A stretch of DNA of 64,000 nt from Vigna angularis. Its lineage: Eukaryota > Streptophyta > Magnoliopsida > Fabales > Fabaceae. The DNA lies in contig NC_068972.1 in the NCBI RefSeq assembly GCF_016808095.1, positions 21,010,289 through 21,074,288 of the forward strand, in the 5' to 3' direction. Numbering within the stretch: position 1 is the stretch's first letter; each line of letters begins with the position of its first letter. Shown here in pieces: positions 1-12,775 of this stretch. The notes under the pieces were generated by a model, which searched no databases, was not told where the DNA came from, and saw only the letters and a list, made by a program, of their open reading frames with translations. The position numbers and the translations under genes are program-made.

Positions 1-1676
1 CTATTAATGGAACCAAATTAACTTTATCAATCTCCTATATTTTTCTCTTCTATATTAACTTTTTTTTATGGAAGGCTCACAAGAATAATTTGTTTATTAT
101 ATTTAAATTTATAATTTATTTGAGTTTTTATATTTCCTTTATTCAAATGAATCTTAATATTTTTTAAAGAATCAATTTTATCTTTAAATATTAGTTTTAT
201 TTGAAAGGTGTCACTTATTAAAACTAACGTGTTAATCAAAATAATATCAAAAATAGAAAATAATCCTGATAAATTATATTTTCAAACAATATTGATGTTA
301 ATTTAACAAAATATCAAATTAGTTCTATTATTAAAATATAAAAATTAAGTCTAAAATTAATTTATACTTATTTTAAGTTTCTTTATTTTTTTTTATTGTA
401 TTTTTAAAATTTGTTTTGGTTGTCAATAGGATTTCACATGCTTTTCTTAATTGATGTGTAGGAGTTGAACTTGAACCCAGTTGGTTGTAAAGTATTTCAG
501 CCCATTTAACCATGTTGGGCAGCTTCCTTTAACATCAAAAGAAAATACATTATGTATCTTAATAGTTCAAAAGGGATTTTTATCGTTGTGTAAACATAAA
601 AAGTTAATATGCTTTACTTTTATTTTTAATTTTTATTAATACGATAAAAAAATATTATTAATTTTTAATAATCATTACATATATTTATTAAAGAAAAAAT
701 AAAAAATATTAAAAATTTACAAAGAAATATATATAAAAGTTCTATAATTTTAATTTTTTTAATAAATACTAAATGTTAAATATATATTCTGAGATATTGC
801 AAATTAGAATAATTAAAAAAATTATTGTAACATTTTTACTGCATATCTACCAAGGATTTTACTAAGTGGACACCAATTTGTGTTAATGCCTTACTGTCCG
901 AATGTCAGATATTTTCTTAAATAACACATTCTCCAGTGAACTTTTTGAAAAATATTATCAACCTTTCCCTGTGAATAAAAGTTTGTAAGAAGTTCAATTA
1001 AGCACTCATTGGAACTCCTCAAGAGTTATTCATATGGGGAATTTCGCAATCTCCCTCCATACCCCTCGAATAAAATCCTGAAATTTAAGAATACCCAATT
1101 CGAGAACAAACTACCAAAATAATAATAGTAGCAATTAAATTTCCCGCTGTAATATTCATTCCACGTTATTATTTCTTTAAGGGAGAAATTATTCTAATAT
1201 AAAATAATCTCTACTAACTATTCTTCTGGAAATTTTTTCAAAAGGTAAATTACTATTCAAAAAAATCAATTTTTAAAGATTTGGTTAATCTTATGAAAAA
1301 CCAAACAAAAACTAAACTCACTAATTTCAAAAACAGATAATTCTTCTAAGAAAAAGATTTTATGACTAATCGAAGAAGTTGAACATTATAATTAAAACTT
1401 CTAGTCTATAATCTCACCCCCATACAGCACCCAATGAGTGACTGGGAAAACTTCATAAAAAATAGTGTTTAACTTTATTAAATTATGAGACAGTCATGCA
1501 AATATCATACAACAATTTGATAAACATTAACATTTGTCTTGTAAGACAGTTCTAAGGGCCAACTTCAGCGGCTAACATGAAAATTTATAACTAAGGATGC
1601 AGAATGAATCTAGAATTTAAATTATAACGCATTGCACATGTATACATTAGAGAATCAGTTGAAGGGAATACAATTA
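1..1676. other. AT-rich intergenic DNA downstream of FBL17
   Basis: No open reading frame, RNA gene or clear mobile-element end was recognised here. The right part must contain the 3' UTR of FBL17, whose stop codon lies at 1677-1679 on the minus strand. No poly(A) signal could be assigned with confidence in this AT-rich sequence. Confidence 0.5.
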
Positions 1677-4600
1677 TCAGCCCCGAAGCACGTTACAATG
1701 CTGCTGTCTATCGATCCTCCTCCGTTTTTTTTCAGGTTCAGGGGACTGCAAATAAACAAAAATAGTTTATAATAACATCATTCATTACATGTGAAAATGC
1801 ACAACATAGCAGGAATTAAGAAGACTATGCTAGTTCTAAATCAAAAAAAATTCTTGTTTGAAGGGCCATTGAAACAAACACCAATTCATTTGAGAAACAT
1901 GTGATCCTTTTGTATTATTGATGCACAATGCACTAAACTTTTCCACACAAACCAAGAAAAGTGGTACAGTAAAACATGTCGCATTACCTCCTCGCTGAGT
2001 AAATGTGGAACCTGAACCCTTTTGGAGCCATCAGGTAGACGTTTAGAAGGTGAATGGTTTTCCATAGCAGCATAAGAAGCATCACGAACCTGAATACAAA
2101 TTAAGAATTTCCAATATCAGAACCCAAGAAGCATGGAATCTCAATCCAATTAAGTCCAAAGTATTTTATATGCTTAATCACAAACTGCACTTTCTTGGGC
2201 AGCATCTAGTTCTTCAGACCCAACATCAACTCATGAAGCTCACGTCCTAAAATATAGTAATCTATATGAAAGAAATCATCTGAAGAATTACTTAGTTACC
2301 TGACTCTGTATGGCGCCTATTAACATATCCTGACAGTCCGATGCATGCACATTTTCCAAAGTGGGGCACTGGAGCAAAAGTCTTCCTGAACAAGTCAAGT
2401 TAAAAGAGAATAATCAAATTTTCAAATCGTAAAGGAAATCTTAATGTGATGAATTTTATTTTCACATGATGATTACGGAAGAACAGGAGTATGAATGACT
2501 ACCTGGATGCAAATTTGTACAAGAATTTAGATTCAGATCAATGAGTCGTGGGCAGTTTAAATACAGGGCCTGCATATTCATTGAAAAGAAGATACAGAGA
2601 TTAGGAGCATCGGAAAGACTATATAGCATAGAGATCTTAGTCTAATGAAACTCACGTCTAAGCCTGTGCAGCCCCAGAAACTGAGTTTCCTTAAACGGCT
2701 GTGTTTGATAATTAGTTTCTGGTTTATAAGGTGTACATTAGAGACAGATGTTTTCTGTAATTTGCAGTTGTTTTCGTCAGCAGCTGGATTTTGCAAATTA
2801 GGATCACATATGGTCATTCCACAGTCCATGATTTCAAGGAGCGGCAACTGAAATGTCGCAAACTGAATACCACCTAAGTTAAATAGCAGCAGATTAGGAA
2901 GCAGAAACTCAAGCTAGCATAAAAGTTGTCAAGTTATTGAATATGCAATAGAAAATTACTTGAAGTCACGTTGGGGCAAACAGCAAGAAGGAGTCTTGTC
3001 AGGGTATCAGGGAACACATTGCAAATCATACTAATGCCACTGTCACTAACACTAGATCTGCGACAAAATTTTATCCATTATACACACTTTCCAAAAGAGA
3101 TAAACAAGGAAATTAAGAAAAAAAAATGCATTCCTGAAATAAAATGTTATATTAAATTGTCTATTATCTCTGGGTACAGTGTTGATTTCCATAGAGTTAC
3201 TAAGAACTTGATTACAGTAAGAATCAGGTACAAACCCACTGAGATCAAGCAGTTCAAGATTTGGATAGCTTGAGGAAATTGCAGCAACAGATGCATCCGT
3301 GATTTCAGACCCAAGAACAAGAGAAAGCATTCGCAGCCCCCTTCATTGCATTGAAACAAAACTTCAGTAAGAAGCTTATTAAATTAAGTGTACTTAAAAA
3401 AAAGCCATTAACTCTGAAAAAACAGAAGTAAATAAAAATGACATTCTCGCTGATTATATAAAAGGCATCACCATGGGATTTCAGATATAAATATTAAAGT
3501 CGGGAACAGAATTATAATTTTATTGTTGCTAGTAATTTGTGAGTGTCCTGTGTGCATGTGTGTGGGCTTGTGAGAGTGTATACATACTAATCTTGTAGAC
3601 ATGTTATTTGTTTTGTTTCCTTTCTTAAGCACGCCACATTGAGTGCAGCAGATAATCATGTCAAATGTTTGGTTCATTCACCACCAGATATATGAACACT
3701 GACAAATACAGATGCAAAGTTCAAAACATTGTAAATTGCCAGCTTCCATTTATAGATTGAGAAATTTCAACATGAAGCCATACTGTCAATGTTAACTGAG
3801 AAAGTAGAGATCAAGATGGTGAAAACAAATGACAAACCTCAACTGTGCAGCTGTAAGAGCAAGCACTGCAGAGTGTGAAAGCCGTTCAGAAGCTATATGT
3901 ATGTTTTGCAATCTAGGGCAACTTCTCCCCAAGCCTTCGATCATAGTGGTGAGATCTGTACTATCATTTTCTTGGCAAGAAAACTCCAAGGAAATCTCCC
4001 TCAATTGGGGACAATTAAATACCTACAATTTCAGACATGTTAGCAACTAGAATTCACACACTCGGAAGCATATAAGTATTGATCACGTCATGAATAACAT
4101 AGGAAAAAGTACGAAAGAAAAGGACAATAATCACCATTTTAGAGAGAGAGTGCAAATCTGATAGCCAGAGTGTAGAAAGACTTGACGAACAGAGGACAAA
4201 ACCCCCCAGGTTAGAACATCCTTCCATCTTAAGGCTTTTGAGGCTTTTTTTATCAGCAACAAACCGGCCTAGTTCATCCCTGTATTTTCATAATTTATCA
4301 GATAAAGCTAGAATAACCAAAGACAGCACTTTTGTAGAATGGCCAAGAATGACTGTGTAAGAAATTGAACATGTCAAAAAACAAAGACAGTAAACCAGAA
4401 CTAACTTTCACACAGGATACTTGCATAAAATAAAGATCATACCATGCCTTAAAAATGAAAAAGATCATACTTGCATAAAATAAAAATCGATTTATACCCA
4501 TTAATTCGAATGGTTGCAGCACCGAATGTGGAGATCTCCATACTCTCAAGATTAGGACATGAGAAGGCAACGCAAGCCAGCATAGTTGAATCAAAATCAC

Positions 4601-5527
4601 TGCAGCACAACAAACATGTTAGATTCATGAAAGAAAGAAAAAAATCAATGGCATCTTTTCTGATCCCATTTTCAAAATTCAATCCATTAATTTCTTTTTA
4701 AATTATTTTGTATCAACATTATCCCTTGTCAGAGGAAATGCTACTAATCTCTCTATTTAGATATTAGTTTAGAAAGATAGATCTCGATCAACACAAACTC
4801 TTGTTTCCAATATGATTATCTAGGTTATCACTTTTTATTTCAAGTGCCAAAACAATCTTTGAAAATTTTTATCATTTTCACTCGCCACTGCTCAATAAAG
4901 ACGACATCGCAGATGAAGGTCCTACCTCTCCATCCTAAGAGAGAGTCTCACAATCCCAGGACATTTCTGCAACATCGAGGCAACAAACCCAACTGTAACC
5001 TTGACGGGAACCCTAAGTTTCAATTCCTCAGCCGCTCTCCATATCTTCTTCGCCGTCTCCCTCCACCCACGGCAAACCTTCGCGGCGGACAGCAGCCCCG
5101 CCGGCGGCAACCTCCTCATCACATCCCACAGAAGATTCGCCGGCAGACCACACGATTCTGCGTCCAGATCCAGATCAGGATCGGTTTCAGAAAACAAATC
5201 CGCATCCACTCTTTCTTCCTGTTCGGATGGATCGAATCCAGAACCGCTTTCATCAAGATCGTCAAACGACAGAGCGCGACGGCGACTAGAGGAAGGATGC
5301 CGGAGGCCAGATGTTGCAGAGGAAGGAATGGATACCACGGAGAGAGACGAATCAGGAGGAGCAGAAGTGATGGAAGCAGATACAGGAGTCTTGATGGTGC
5401 AGTTGTGACCTTTTTTGGGAAGGCCACACCGACCACAGTTGTAACTGCCACGCCTTTTGCCACGCTTGCCATCAGTGGTGGCATCTCCGCCATGGGCCGG
5501 TGGGAGAGCCGCGGCGGTAACCTGCAT
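1677..5527 (-). CDS. FBL17: F-box/LRR-repeat protein 17 (SCF E3 ligase substrate receptor)
   Basis: Eleven exons on the minus strand: 5527-4926, 4599-4498, 4279-4135, 4022-3838, 3340-3236, 3051-2960, 2873-2656, 2569-2503, 2385-2300, 2089-1988 and 1745-1677. All have GT-AG borders with matching phases and give 590 aa; Arabidopsis FBL17 is about 593 aa. The start is the first ATG in the reading frame. Seen: a Cys31-x2-Cys34...His41-x-Cys43 cluster near the N-terminus, a Ser/Asp-rich linker, an F-box at about 128-170 (LPANLLWDVMRRLPP), then leucine-rich repeats (CPNLESMEIST, CPRLQNIHIAS, LELLDLSG, LIDLNLNSC) and a basic Lys/Arg tail. Known for the family: SCF-FBL17 targets KRP-type CDK inhibitors for degradation, which allows S phase in male germ cells and other dividing cells. 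The nuclear site is inferred from the basic tail. No exon shows a frameshift or internal stop. Confidence 0.93.
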
Positions 5528-5593
5528 AGTCGATAGATAGAGTGTGGGATTGAATGAAGATAGAGGGAAATATAAGAACAAAGCGCGGGGAGC

Positions 5594-5602
5594 CTTCGCG
5601 CG
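5594..5602. promoter_or_regulatory. E2F-like site upstream of FBL17
   Basis: CTTCGCGCG lies about 67 bp upstream of the FBL17 start codon, in a short GC-rich patch (5583-5604) surrounded by AT-rich DNA. It matches the E2F consensus TTTSGCGCS at eight of nine positions. Arabidopsis FBL17 is known to be controlled by the RBR-E2F pathway, which makes the match plausible. It has not been tested. Confidence 0.4.
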
Positions 5603-5619
5603 CTAATTCTGATGTCTTT

Positions 5620-7739
5620 ATGATATTCTTCTTTCTTTTTAATAATTTGTTGTTTTTTTAAATGACCGAATTTTGTATAAATATGCCTAATGAATAGTTA
5701 TGTGAAAGGTTGTGACTCGTTAGAGAGTTTGGATTTTGTAATGAGTAACAACGGATCCTTCCTTAATAGTTACGGTTGATTATTCATTTATTGGATTGAT
5801 TTTTTCATTGTTTGGAATTATTTATTAAATTTGGAAATTAATTACTTTTTTCAGTAATAAAAAACATTTTTCTTTACATATAAATATAAAATAAAATAAA
5901 ATATTTTATGAATATACAATTTTATACAAAAAAACAATAGTTTAAAGTATTATTTTTTTCATTAGGGGTTGTTTTTTTCACTAATTTATAGTTATCATAA
6001 ATAATTTCTTAATATTATATGTAAATTGCAAGTTTTTTCAGAAACAAATATGGTTAAAAAAAGATGTAGCTGATGTAGACATATTTGTCTTCCTGTTTAA
6101 TAATTAAAATATGCTTTATTAACGATGACACTCTTAAAGATGTGATATATACATGAATATAGATAATGCTATAAATGATTTCTATTTATATATTTGAAAA
6201 TTTTATACAAATTTGTTAATTTTTCAATTATATTAATATTGTAGTCATCTGTATTTAGTATTAAAATTTATGAAATATATTTTCTAGTATATAAATTAAT
6301 GTTATAATGTTATTTATATTGAAAATATCTTGTGAATTTTTTTTCTAGAATATAAAAAGTTATATAATGATAGTAAAAAAAAATTTTGTTTGAAAATTTT
6401 TAAACAAGATACGCGGTGATACACTAATTTTTTAACAAAGTTACGTTATTTCAAACAAATAATAAATGGCAACAAATTATTTACAGAATTTATTTTACTT
6501 CAAAATGTTGTATTAATATTTTTTTATCAAACAAATTTTTTATATTATTTAATCTGAATAGTGAAGGTCAATAACTTAAAACCAGGTTAAGTTTGATAAA
6601 AGTCTTTAAATTCTCAGTAGCATCTTAAAAAAATTACAAATAAGCATTTGTGCTTCTAAAAGCAGAAGATTCCACAATGGTTTATTGGTGAAAACAGTCC
6701 AAGCATTTGTACCTCACCATAACATAACATAAAAGATAAAATATCAATTTAGAAGATTCTTTTTGAACAACAAATATGAAAAGTTGTTTAATTTAAATCT
6801 TTTTTATAAATCGTTATCGAGAAATGCATTGTTGACATTCAGTAAATAAAGATGTCGTTATTAAAGAGTCACCACGGCTATAAATAAACTAACAAAAGTT
6901 ATATTTATCATATAAAAGACATATATGAATGGGTTAAATACAATAATGACAAGAGGAAGTAAAAAAAGACATTGGAATAAGCCAGAATGAAAAAAAGAGA
7001 TAAACCTTAAAAATCCAATATTTTTCAATCAAGACATAGGAAAATAAGCAACCTAAATGCTCTTAATAGATATTGTTTTCAATATCAATTAATAGAATTG
7101 GGAAAAAGATAAAAAAAAATTCAATAAAAGAAAAATTCTTTTTATTCTCAAATTTAGATGTAATGAAATTCAAATGTTACATAGTGCATAACTCCTAAAT
7201 AATGGTTTGCTTATAGGTTTCTTCTTCATCTCATCTAATAAATCATTAAGATTTGTTTTCTTTAAGATTTTTTTAATAAAATCTTAAGTCTTAAGGATTT
7301 GCAAGTGTTGTTCCCATCATCTCTCAATTCATGGTTAGGTTTTAATTAGAGAACGGAGTCTTTCTCATAACTAAAAAATTAAAAAAAAAATAATATATAT
7401 ATATATATATATAATATTCATTCATTCTTTTTTCATGAAGTAATATTAGTTTTTCTTGAATCAAAACTCTTAATTTATTTAAATTACAAATAGATAATAT
7501 ATATAATATTCTCTTTTTTTTATGCTTTAAATACTATCTTTTCTAAGATTATCTATAGATCTTTTACGTATTTGAATTCTATATCATTGATAGATTTTAA
7601 TCTCTTTCTTTCACCTTTTCATTTATCTATATATTTGTATTTCTTTACAAGTAAAAAATATTTTTTTTCTTTTATGTTTCACAATTTTTCAGTTGCTATA
7701 ATATTTTTATATTAAATCTTGAATTTTTAAGGTTTATCT
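5620..7739. other. AT-rich intergenic DNA
   Basis: The first hundred or so bases should be FBL17 promoter. Beyond that, no coding sequence or repeat boundary is recognised. A short (AT)n run lies at about 7391-7411. Confidence 0.45.
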
Positions 7740-8134
7740 CTCATGTTCATCCATGGTTTATTCTAATGTTGTCTCTTCTGACCTCCCTTTTGTCAGCATT
7801 ACGTTTGACTTGTCCATATATATTGTTTCTTGCATGGAAAAGATATCTTTTGTTAGTTTATTTATAGTCGTGGTGGCTCTTTAACAATGATCTCTTTATC
7901 CATTGGATGTCAACAATGCATTCCTTGACAGCCATTTGTAAGAAGATATTTAAATTGAGCAACCTCCCAAATTTGTTGCTTAAGGGAGTCTTATGGGTTT
8001 GTATGTCGTCTTCGCAAATCATTAATAATTTCGTGTCACTCAAGTGTAGAAGTAGATATTTTCACTAAGTCTTTATTGATTATATTAGTAATTAGCTTGG
8101 TATATACGATTTGTATGCACAAGATTGAGGGAAG
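7740..8134 (+). pseudogene. Ty1/copia polyprotein relic (reverse transcriptase joined to RNase H end)
   Basis: On the plus strand around 7895-8005, the translation with stops and frame slips reads LDVNNAFL, then EQPP-FVA, the signature of copia reverse transcriptase. Within about 50 bp it is followed by a frame-shifted match to the C-terminal end of copia RNase H (DYISN, LGIYDLYA). Most of the polyprotein is therefore missing through an internal deletion. A purine-rich tract (AGATTGAGGGAAG) directly precedes the LTR, as expected of a polypurine tract. It cannot encode a working protein. Confidence 0.7.
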
Positions 8135-8399
8135 TGTTAGATATATTATCTTTATCTTTTATATTTAGTTAGTTTGTTATTATTTCTTATTTGTATTTTG
8201 GGTTTAGTCCATATTTCTTCTATATAAATAGAGGACCCTATATGTATATTCAACACAAGGAAGACTAATCACACATAGTTTTCACTATATCAACAATATT
8301 AACAAGTTGGTTAATTGTCATTCCATTTTTTATTAAGCCAATAAAATTTATAAGATTTGGGATAACCTTTTAGTCTAGTACTAAGTGTTCGATCTAACA
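8135..8399 (+). mobile_element. Copia LTR (265 bp)
   Basis: Starts TGTTAGAT and ends ATCTAACA, so the ends are inverted repeats of the TG...CA type. It contains a TATA box (TATATAAATAG near 8223). The copia polypurine tract lies to its left. A primer-binding-site-like TTGGTATTAGAATTAGG follows at 8401, a decayed version of the initiator-Met tRNA complement TGGTATCAGAGC. The LTR is therefore flanked by internal sequence on both sides. Confidence 0.75.
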
Positions 8400-8509
8400 A
8401 TTGGTATTAGAATTAGGTTCACAAATTCGATTCCCCAATGGGATGTTGTTCAAGGAGAGATTATTGTAAGCAACATCATTTGTTCTGAGTGGCATCAATG
8501 AGAAAGAGT
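8400..8509 (+). mobile_element. Copia primer binding site and leader remnant
   Basis: TTGGTATTAGAATTAGG directly follows the LTR and resembles the initiator-Met tRNA primer site of copia elements. The sequence after it has no coding content, and it gives way to minus-strand gypsy sequence at about 8510. Confidence 0.5.
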
Positions 8510-9740
8510 TGTGTCCTGACTAACTTTTGAACCAATTTAGTGCTACAACAATTACAACTAAACGAAGAGGACACACTATTTACAATAAGAGAACAAGTAT
8601 TTTCATGAATTTTACATTTTATGTGAAAGATGTTCTCTATTTGTGACAATTGAGAACCCTTTCATTATAAGAAGGTCTTCACCAAAAGGGTAGGCATCCT
8701 CAAATTTTGTCTCACTTGAGTTCTCACTCTCACTAGAACTCTCCTTATCTTGACTCTATAGATGTCAATACCTCCATAATTATTATCTTTTTAGCGGGTC
8801 ACAATAGTGCAATATGACCTCCACCAAGACACTTTAAACACTTAATATCACTAGTGTGTAATGATGATCCCTCCCTTAGTTTTTCCCTTTCCTTAACTAA
8901 GCTCCTTGAGGGTTCTTCTTTAACTTGTTTTCTCTCCCTTTTGTTGTCCTTCTTATCATAAGAGCTAGGGTGGTTAACTTTCAAACCTTTTCTCAAATTT
9001 TGTTATTCTACCTTTATTCAAAATTGTACCAAGTCATTCAAATCTTAGTAAGACAACAATTTCATTATCTCTTATGTCAAGATTAAAACTACTTAGGAAC
9101 CTAGTAATGGTGGTATCCTCATACTCTCTAATCTTTATCCTTAACATGTACAACTCCATTTTTTTCTATACTCCTTAACTTTATGCTTCTTTGTCGGAGT
9201 CTTTGGAGCTTATCTGTAAGATCCTTATGATAGTAGCAGGAATGTGTCTCCTCATAAGGACAATCTCAAGATCATTCCAATAATGCACCAAGGAAGCATT
9301 TCTCTCCATTTATAAGGATGTCCACTAATACATGGAATATCCCTCAAAACTAAGGGTGGCCAATATAACTTTTCTCTCCCCACTCACTTGGTGACAAGAT
9401 AAAAGTTGTTCCACCTTCATCTCTCACTTAAGACATGACTTAACATCATCTTTTCTATGGAAATGAGGGAGATCAACCTTAGCTTCTCCATGGGTATGCT
9501 CTTTTATAGTCTTCCTTGGAGAATGAGGTTGATAATATTGGTTCACTATTCTACTATCTTTCTTATAACGAGTCTTAAAATACTTGGAGCTCCTACTGGC
9601 TCCTATCTTTCATCTATTTGTGTCAAAATTCGAAGTTTATCCTCAAGAATGACAAGTTGGATCTCTCTTTCAATTATTTATTTTTTCTTTTTGTAAGGCC
9701 TTCTACTTTCTCCATATTTGTAGTAAATTTAGTTCTTATG
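8510..9740 (-). pseudogene. Ty3/gypsy gag-protease remnant
   Basis: Reading the minus strand from about 9700 down gives a typical gypsy gag: a basic leader (HGEAKVDLPHFHRKDDV), the capsid segment (EMKVEQLLSCH, ATLSFEGYSMY, RRHIPATII), and a Lys/Arg-rich stretch ending in a zinc knuckle remnant (IKCLKCLGGGHIA) at about 8810-8840. Downstream is a trace of the gag-protease junction (DAYPFGEDLLI). In-frame stops and indels occur throughout and the knuckle lacks its final Cys, so the gene is dead. Reverse transcriptase and integrase are absent. Confidence 0.75.
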
Positions 9741-9899
9741 TGACTTTTTTTTAAACTTTGTGGAGCTTCACTAAAGTCACTACCAATATGGTAAAAAGGT
9801 TCTTTATACATGGCTTCCTTTTATTGCAAATTTTTTTTTCTAAAGATAAGAAAATAGTTAGTTTCTCAAGTTCACTCCTTGGAAAGATAGATGAATCAC

Positions 9900-10640
9900 T
9901 ACTAAAACACCCTATTCATGATGTCATGTGTAATTAATTAACTTAAAAAAAATAATTTCCAATACCATCACGAAATAATGCAAAATTAAATCTTTATTTC
10001 ATTATCATGAAAAAGTTACAATCATACGAAAATAACAAATAATTTGATTACATCTTATGATAATGTTCGAAAACTTCTAAATATAAACACCTTTAATGTC
10101 TAAAAACATTTCAAAACTCCCCACACGTCTCCTCGCTTTAAACAACACCAACATCATCTATAACATCATTTGTTCTTATATAACGACATGAGTTATATGA
10201 TCATCACACAAACACAAACAAACAAGGGTGAGTTAGCCAGAAAATAATACAAGATAATAAGCAATAATTGTACTTACCTACACCACTCGAATCATTCATT
10301 ATGATCCATGAAGTCACATCACATTATGAAACACAACAATGTATCACCACAAAGTGATACTAAGCAACATCACATGAAACCATGTCATCACTAAGTGATA
10401 CTAACCAAAATCATACCAAATAAGTACATAACCTCCATGTGATACCAAACCCTATTCTCTCGTATTCTACCGTACACTGGGTAGTTCGAGTTGTCTTCCA
10501 CCGTAGCTTTGAACATATCTCTTTTGAATTATTTATCACTTTCCCATTATCTATAAGGAAATTTATCGTCTTTTCATATACTTTCTTAATTTCATTTGAA
10601 CTATTTTCCTTTTGGTAGTATATAAGACACAATATAGGTG
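9900..10640 (-). mobile_element. Truncated gypsy LTR next to the gag remnant
   Basis: Immediately upstream, in minus-strand sense, of the gag remnant is non-coding DNA with the landmarks of the 2.4-kb LTR family described below. These are a decayed ACACCCTATT version of the U5 end, a segment like CTCCTCGCTTTAAAC, and the AAGGGTGAGTTAGCC landmark at about 10226. The copy looks truncated. It links that LTR family to Ty3/gypsy, by inference. Confidence 0.45.
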
Positions 10641-11689
10641 AGAATGATACTTAAAAAAAACGTAATTTTAATACATTATATATGATTGATAGCTATAAAG
10701 GTGTCAATTTAGTTAATATATTTTGATTATGTAATAATACTTTACAAGTAATATTTTTTTATCTATATATATAAAAAAGAGATTTTCCTTTTATTTTTTA
10801 TATATATAAGAAATTATATCTATTCACTATTTTTTCTTTCATTTTTATCTTTCAAATTATCATTTTAGTTAAATTTAACTAATTTTTTAAAATTTAACCA
10901 TTTTTTTTAAATTTAGTTATTTTTTAAATTAAATAAAAAATCATTAAATAAAAATCATATATAAAATAAATAAAAACTATTTATAATAAAATTATAAAAA
11001 TTATTTAAATTTATTTTTATAATTATAATTTTATTATATATAAAAAATATAGGTCAACTAATAAATTGTCTCTAAACATTTGTATCCTTAAGGTTTCACA
11101 ATTATGTAGTAGTGTCAATCGGTTATGAATTTAGGAAACATGTGATGGTAGTAATAATTCTAAATAAATATTTCGATAATGTAATTATTTGATCCAATAT
11201 TAATGTATATTTAACAATTTATTGCATGTGTCAATTATGACATATGAGGTGGTATAGATTTATATCATGTCATGACATGTTACTATTGCATTCATGATTA
11301 TTAATATATTGCATTGTTTAAAATACACTAGTTAAAATTATTATATATAACATAATATGCTTCTATGTATAAACTATTATTGTTATTTTGAAATAAGTTG
11401 ATGTCAAGCGTGTGCTTATGAGTCCTTTTATAACCTTATAGTTTTTGTTTTCCATTAAGTGTGTAATGATTATTGTGTTTAGGTGTGACAATATAGACTA
11501 AAGGGATATTATAACACAAGCGCAACATTAAGAGAATATTAAATACTCTTACTAACAATATTATAATACCATAAATGATTTACTATGTTAACTCTCTTAT
11601 TCAGTGAAATAAACCATATTTATTGATCTTTCGTCGATCATCGAAAACGACACTAGATTAATAAAAAAAATGACATTAAAAGATATCAA
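10641..11689. other. AT-rich intergenic DNA
   Basis: Very AT-rich, with no open reading frame and no recognised element ends. It ends at the target-site copy (ATCAA, 11685-11689) of the LTR element that follows. Confidence 0.5.
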
Positions 11690-12123
11690 TGTACAATATA
11701 AAATATTAACCGAGTGGTTACAAACAACTAACCGGATATTCAGGTAATGTGTTTATATCTTATTCTGTTTATATTTTATTGGGCTTATATCAGCTCAGGA
11801 TCCATGAGGTAAATTATAAATACAAAGTCAGGGCCAAAAGCCAGGTACGTTCCACTTAGGCATTATTTACTCTACGTTACTCTCCAATACTCAATAGTGA
11901 AAATCATTCACAAAACATTCAACTAAGAGCCGAGGCTCCTCAAAATCACACGCCTAACTTGAGCATCGGAGTATCTTTTGCAGGTACATCCACCCTCGTC
12001 AAGAAGGAGACCGATCGGCTTGCACCAACACCGATCGGCCAACAGTAGGAGTTTGGAAGCGAGCGAGCGGCCCAGACGTGTCAGCAGGTTAGTCTCTCGG
12101 TTCCGAAAATATCCACCGAAACA
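11690..12123 (+). repeat. 5' LTR (434 bp)
   Basis: TG...CA ends. It contains a TATA-like TTATAAATAC near 11815 and the ACTTGAGCATCGGAGT motif near 11957, which is also found in the 57.5-61.0 kb element and in the PLA1 intron LTR. Confidence 0.85.
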
Positions 12124-12775
12124 TTTTGGCGCCCACCGTGGGGCCGAGCGTCAAACCCAATGATGACCACGAGGAGCATGGATGAACAACAAAGCACCAG
12201 AAAGATGATTAGAAACCACAAGAAACCAAGACGAGCGTTCAGTCTCGACATCACTATTTCAGATCAACACCAGAAACTTTCGACAAAGTGAAAACTACAG
12301 TAGATGAATCATCATCTCTACGTGAGACGTCGTCAACAAGATAAATATTTTTTGGTATATAACTATAAATATAGTTATTTAATTATTATAACTGAAACAT
12401 TTTCTGGCATGATTAAAATAGTCAAAGAAATTGTTGTGTTAGAGATAACTATCAACAACAATATTATAAAATCTCAAGACGGTTTTGATACCTTGTTTAT
12501 TATCTATGTTATTTATTCAGTGCAATTCATAATATCTGATAACCGAATCATTTATTATACGGTTATATACCATAATATATCATCATGAGAATTTCAGCAA
12601 TGAACATCTTGAATAAATATATATCAAAATCCACGCCATCAACTATGCAAGTGCATACTAAGATCTAGTCATAAACGGACTTCATGGAATTCAATTAACG
12701 AAGGGGAAGTCTCCTATTACAAACACTAATTGCCAATTTCGTCAGCAAAGTTCATAATTAACGATCAAGTCCAAG

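Noticed and set aside
440..530. Possible tRNA- or SINE-like segment (GGAGTTGAACTTGAACCCAG)
   Set aside because: The GTTGAACTTGAACCC resemblance to a tRNA T arm is weak, and no cloverleaf could be drawn from the flanking bases.
4844..5536. Large plus-strand frames opposite FBL17 exon 1
   Set aside because: Shadow frames of a GC-rich exon. The minus strand has the conserved F-box and matching splice phases.
8799..8996. Cellular zinc-knuckle protein gene
   Set aside because: The frame is part of a gypsy gag. Flanking translations match gag capsid and protease regions, and stops interrupt it on both sides.
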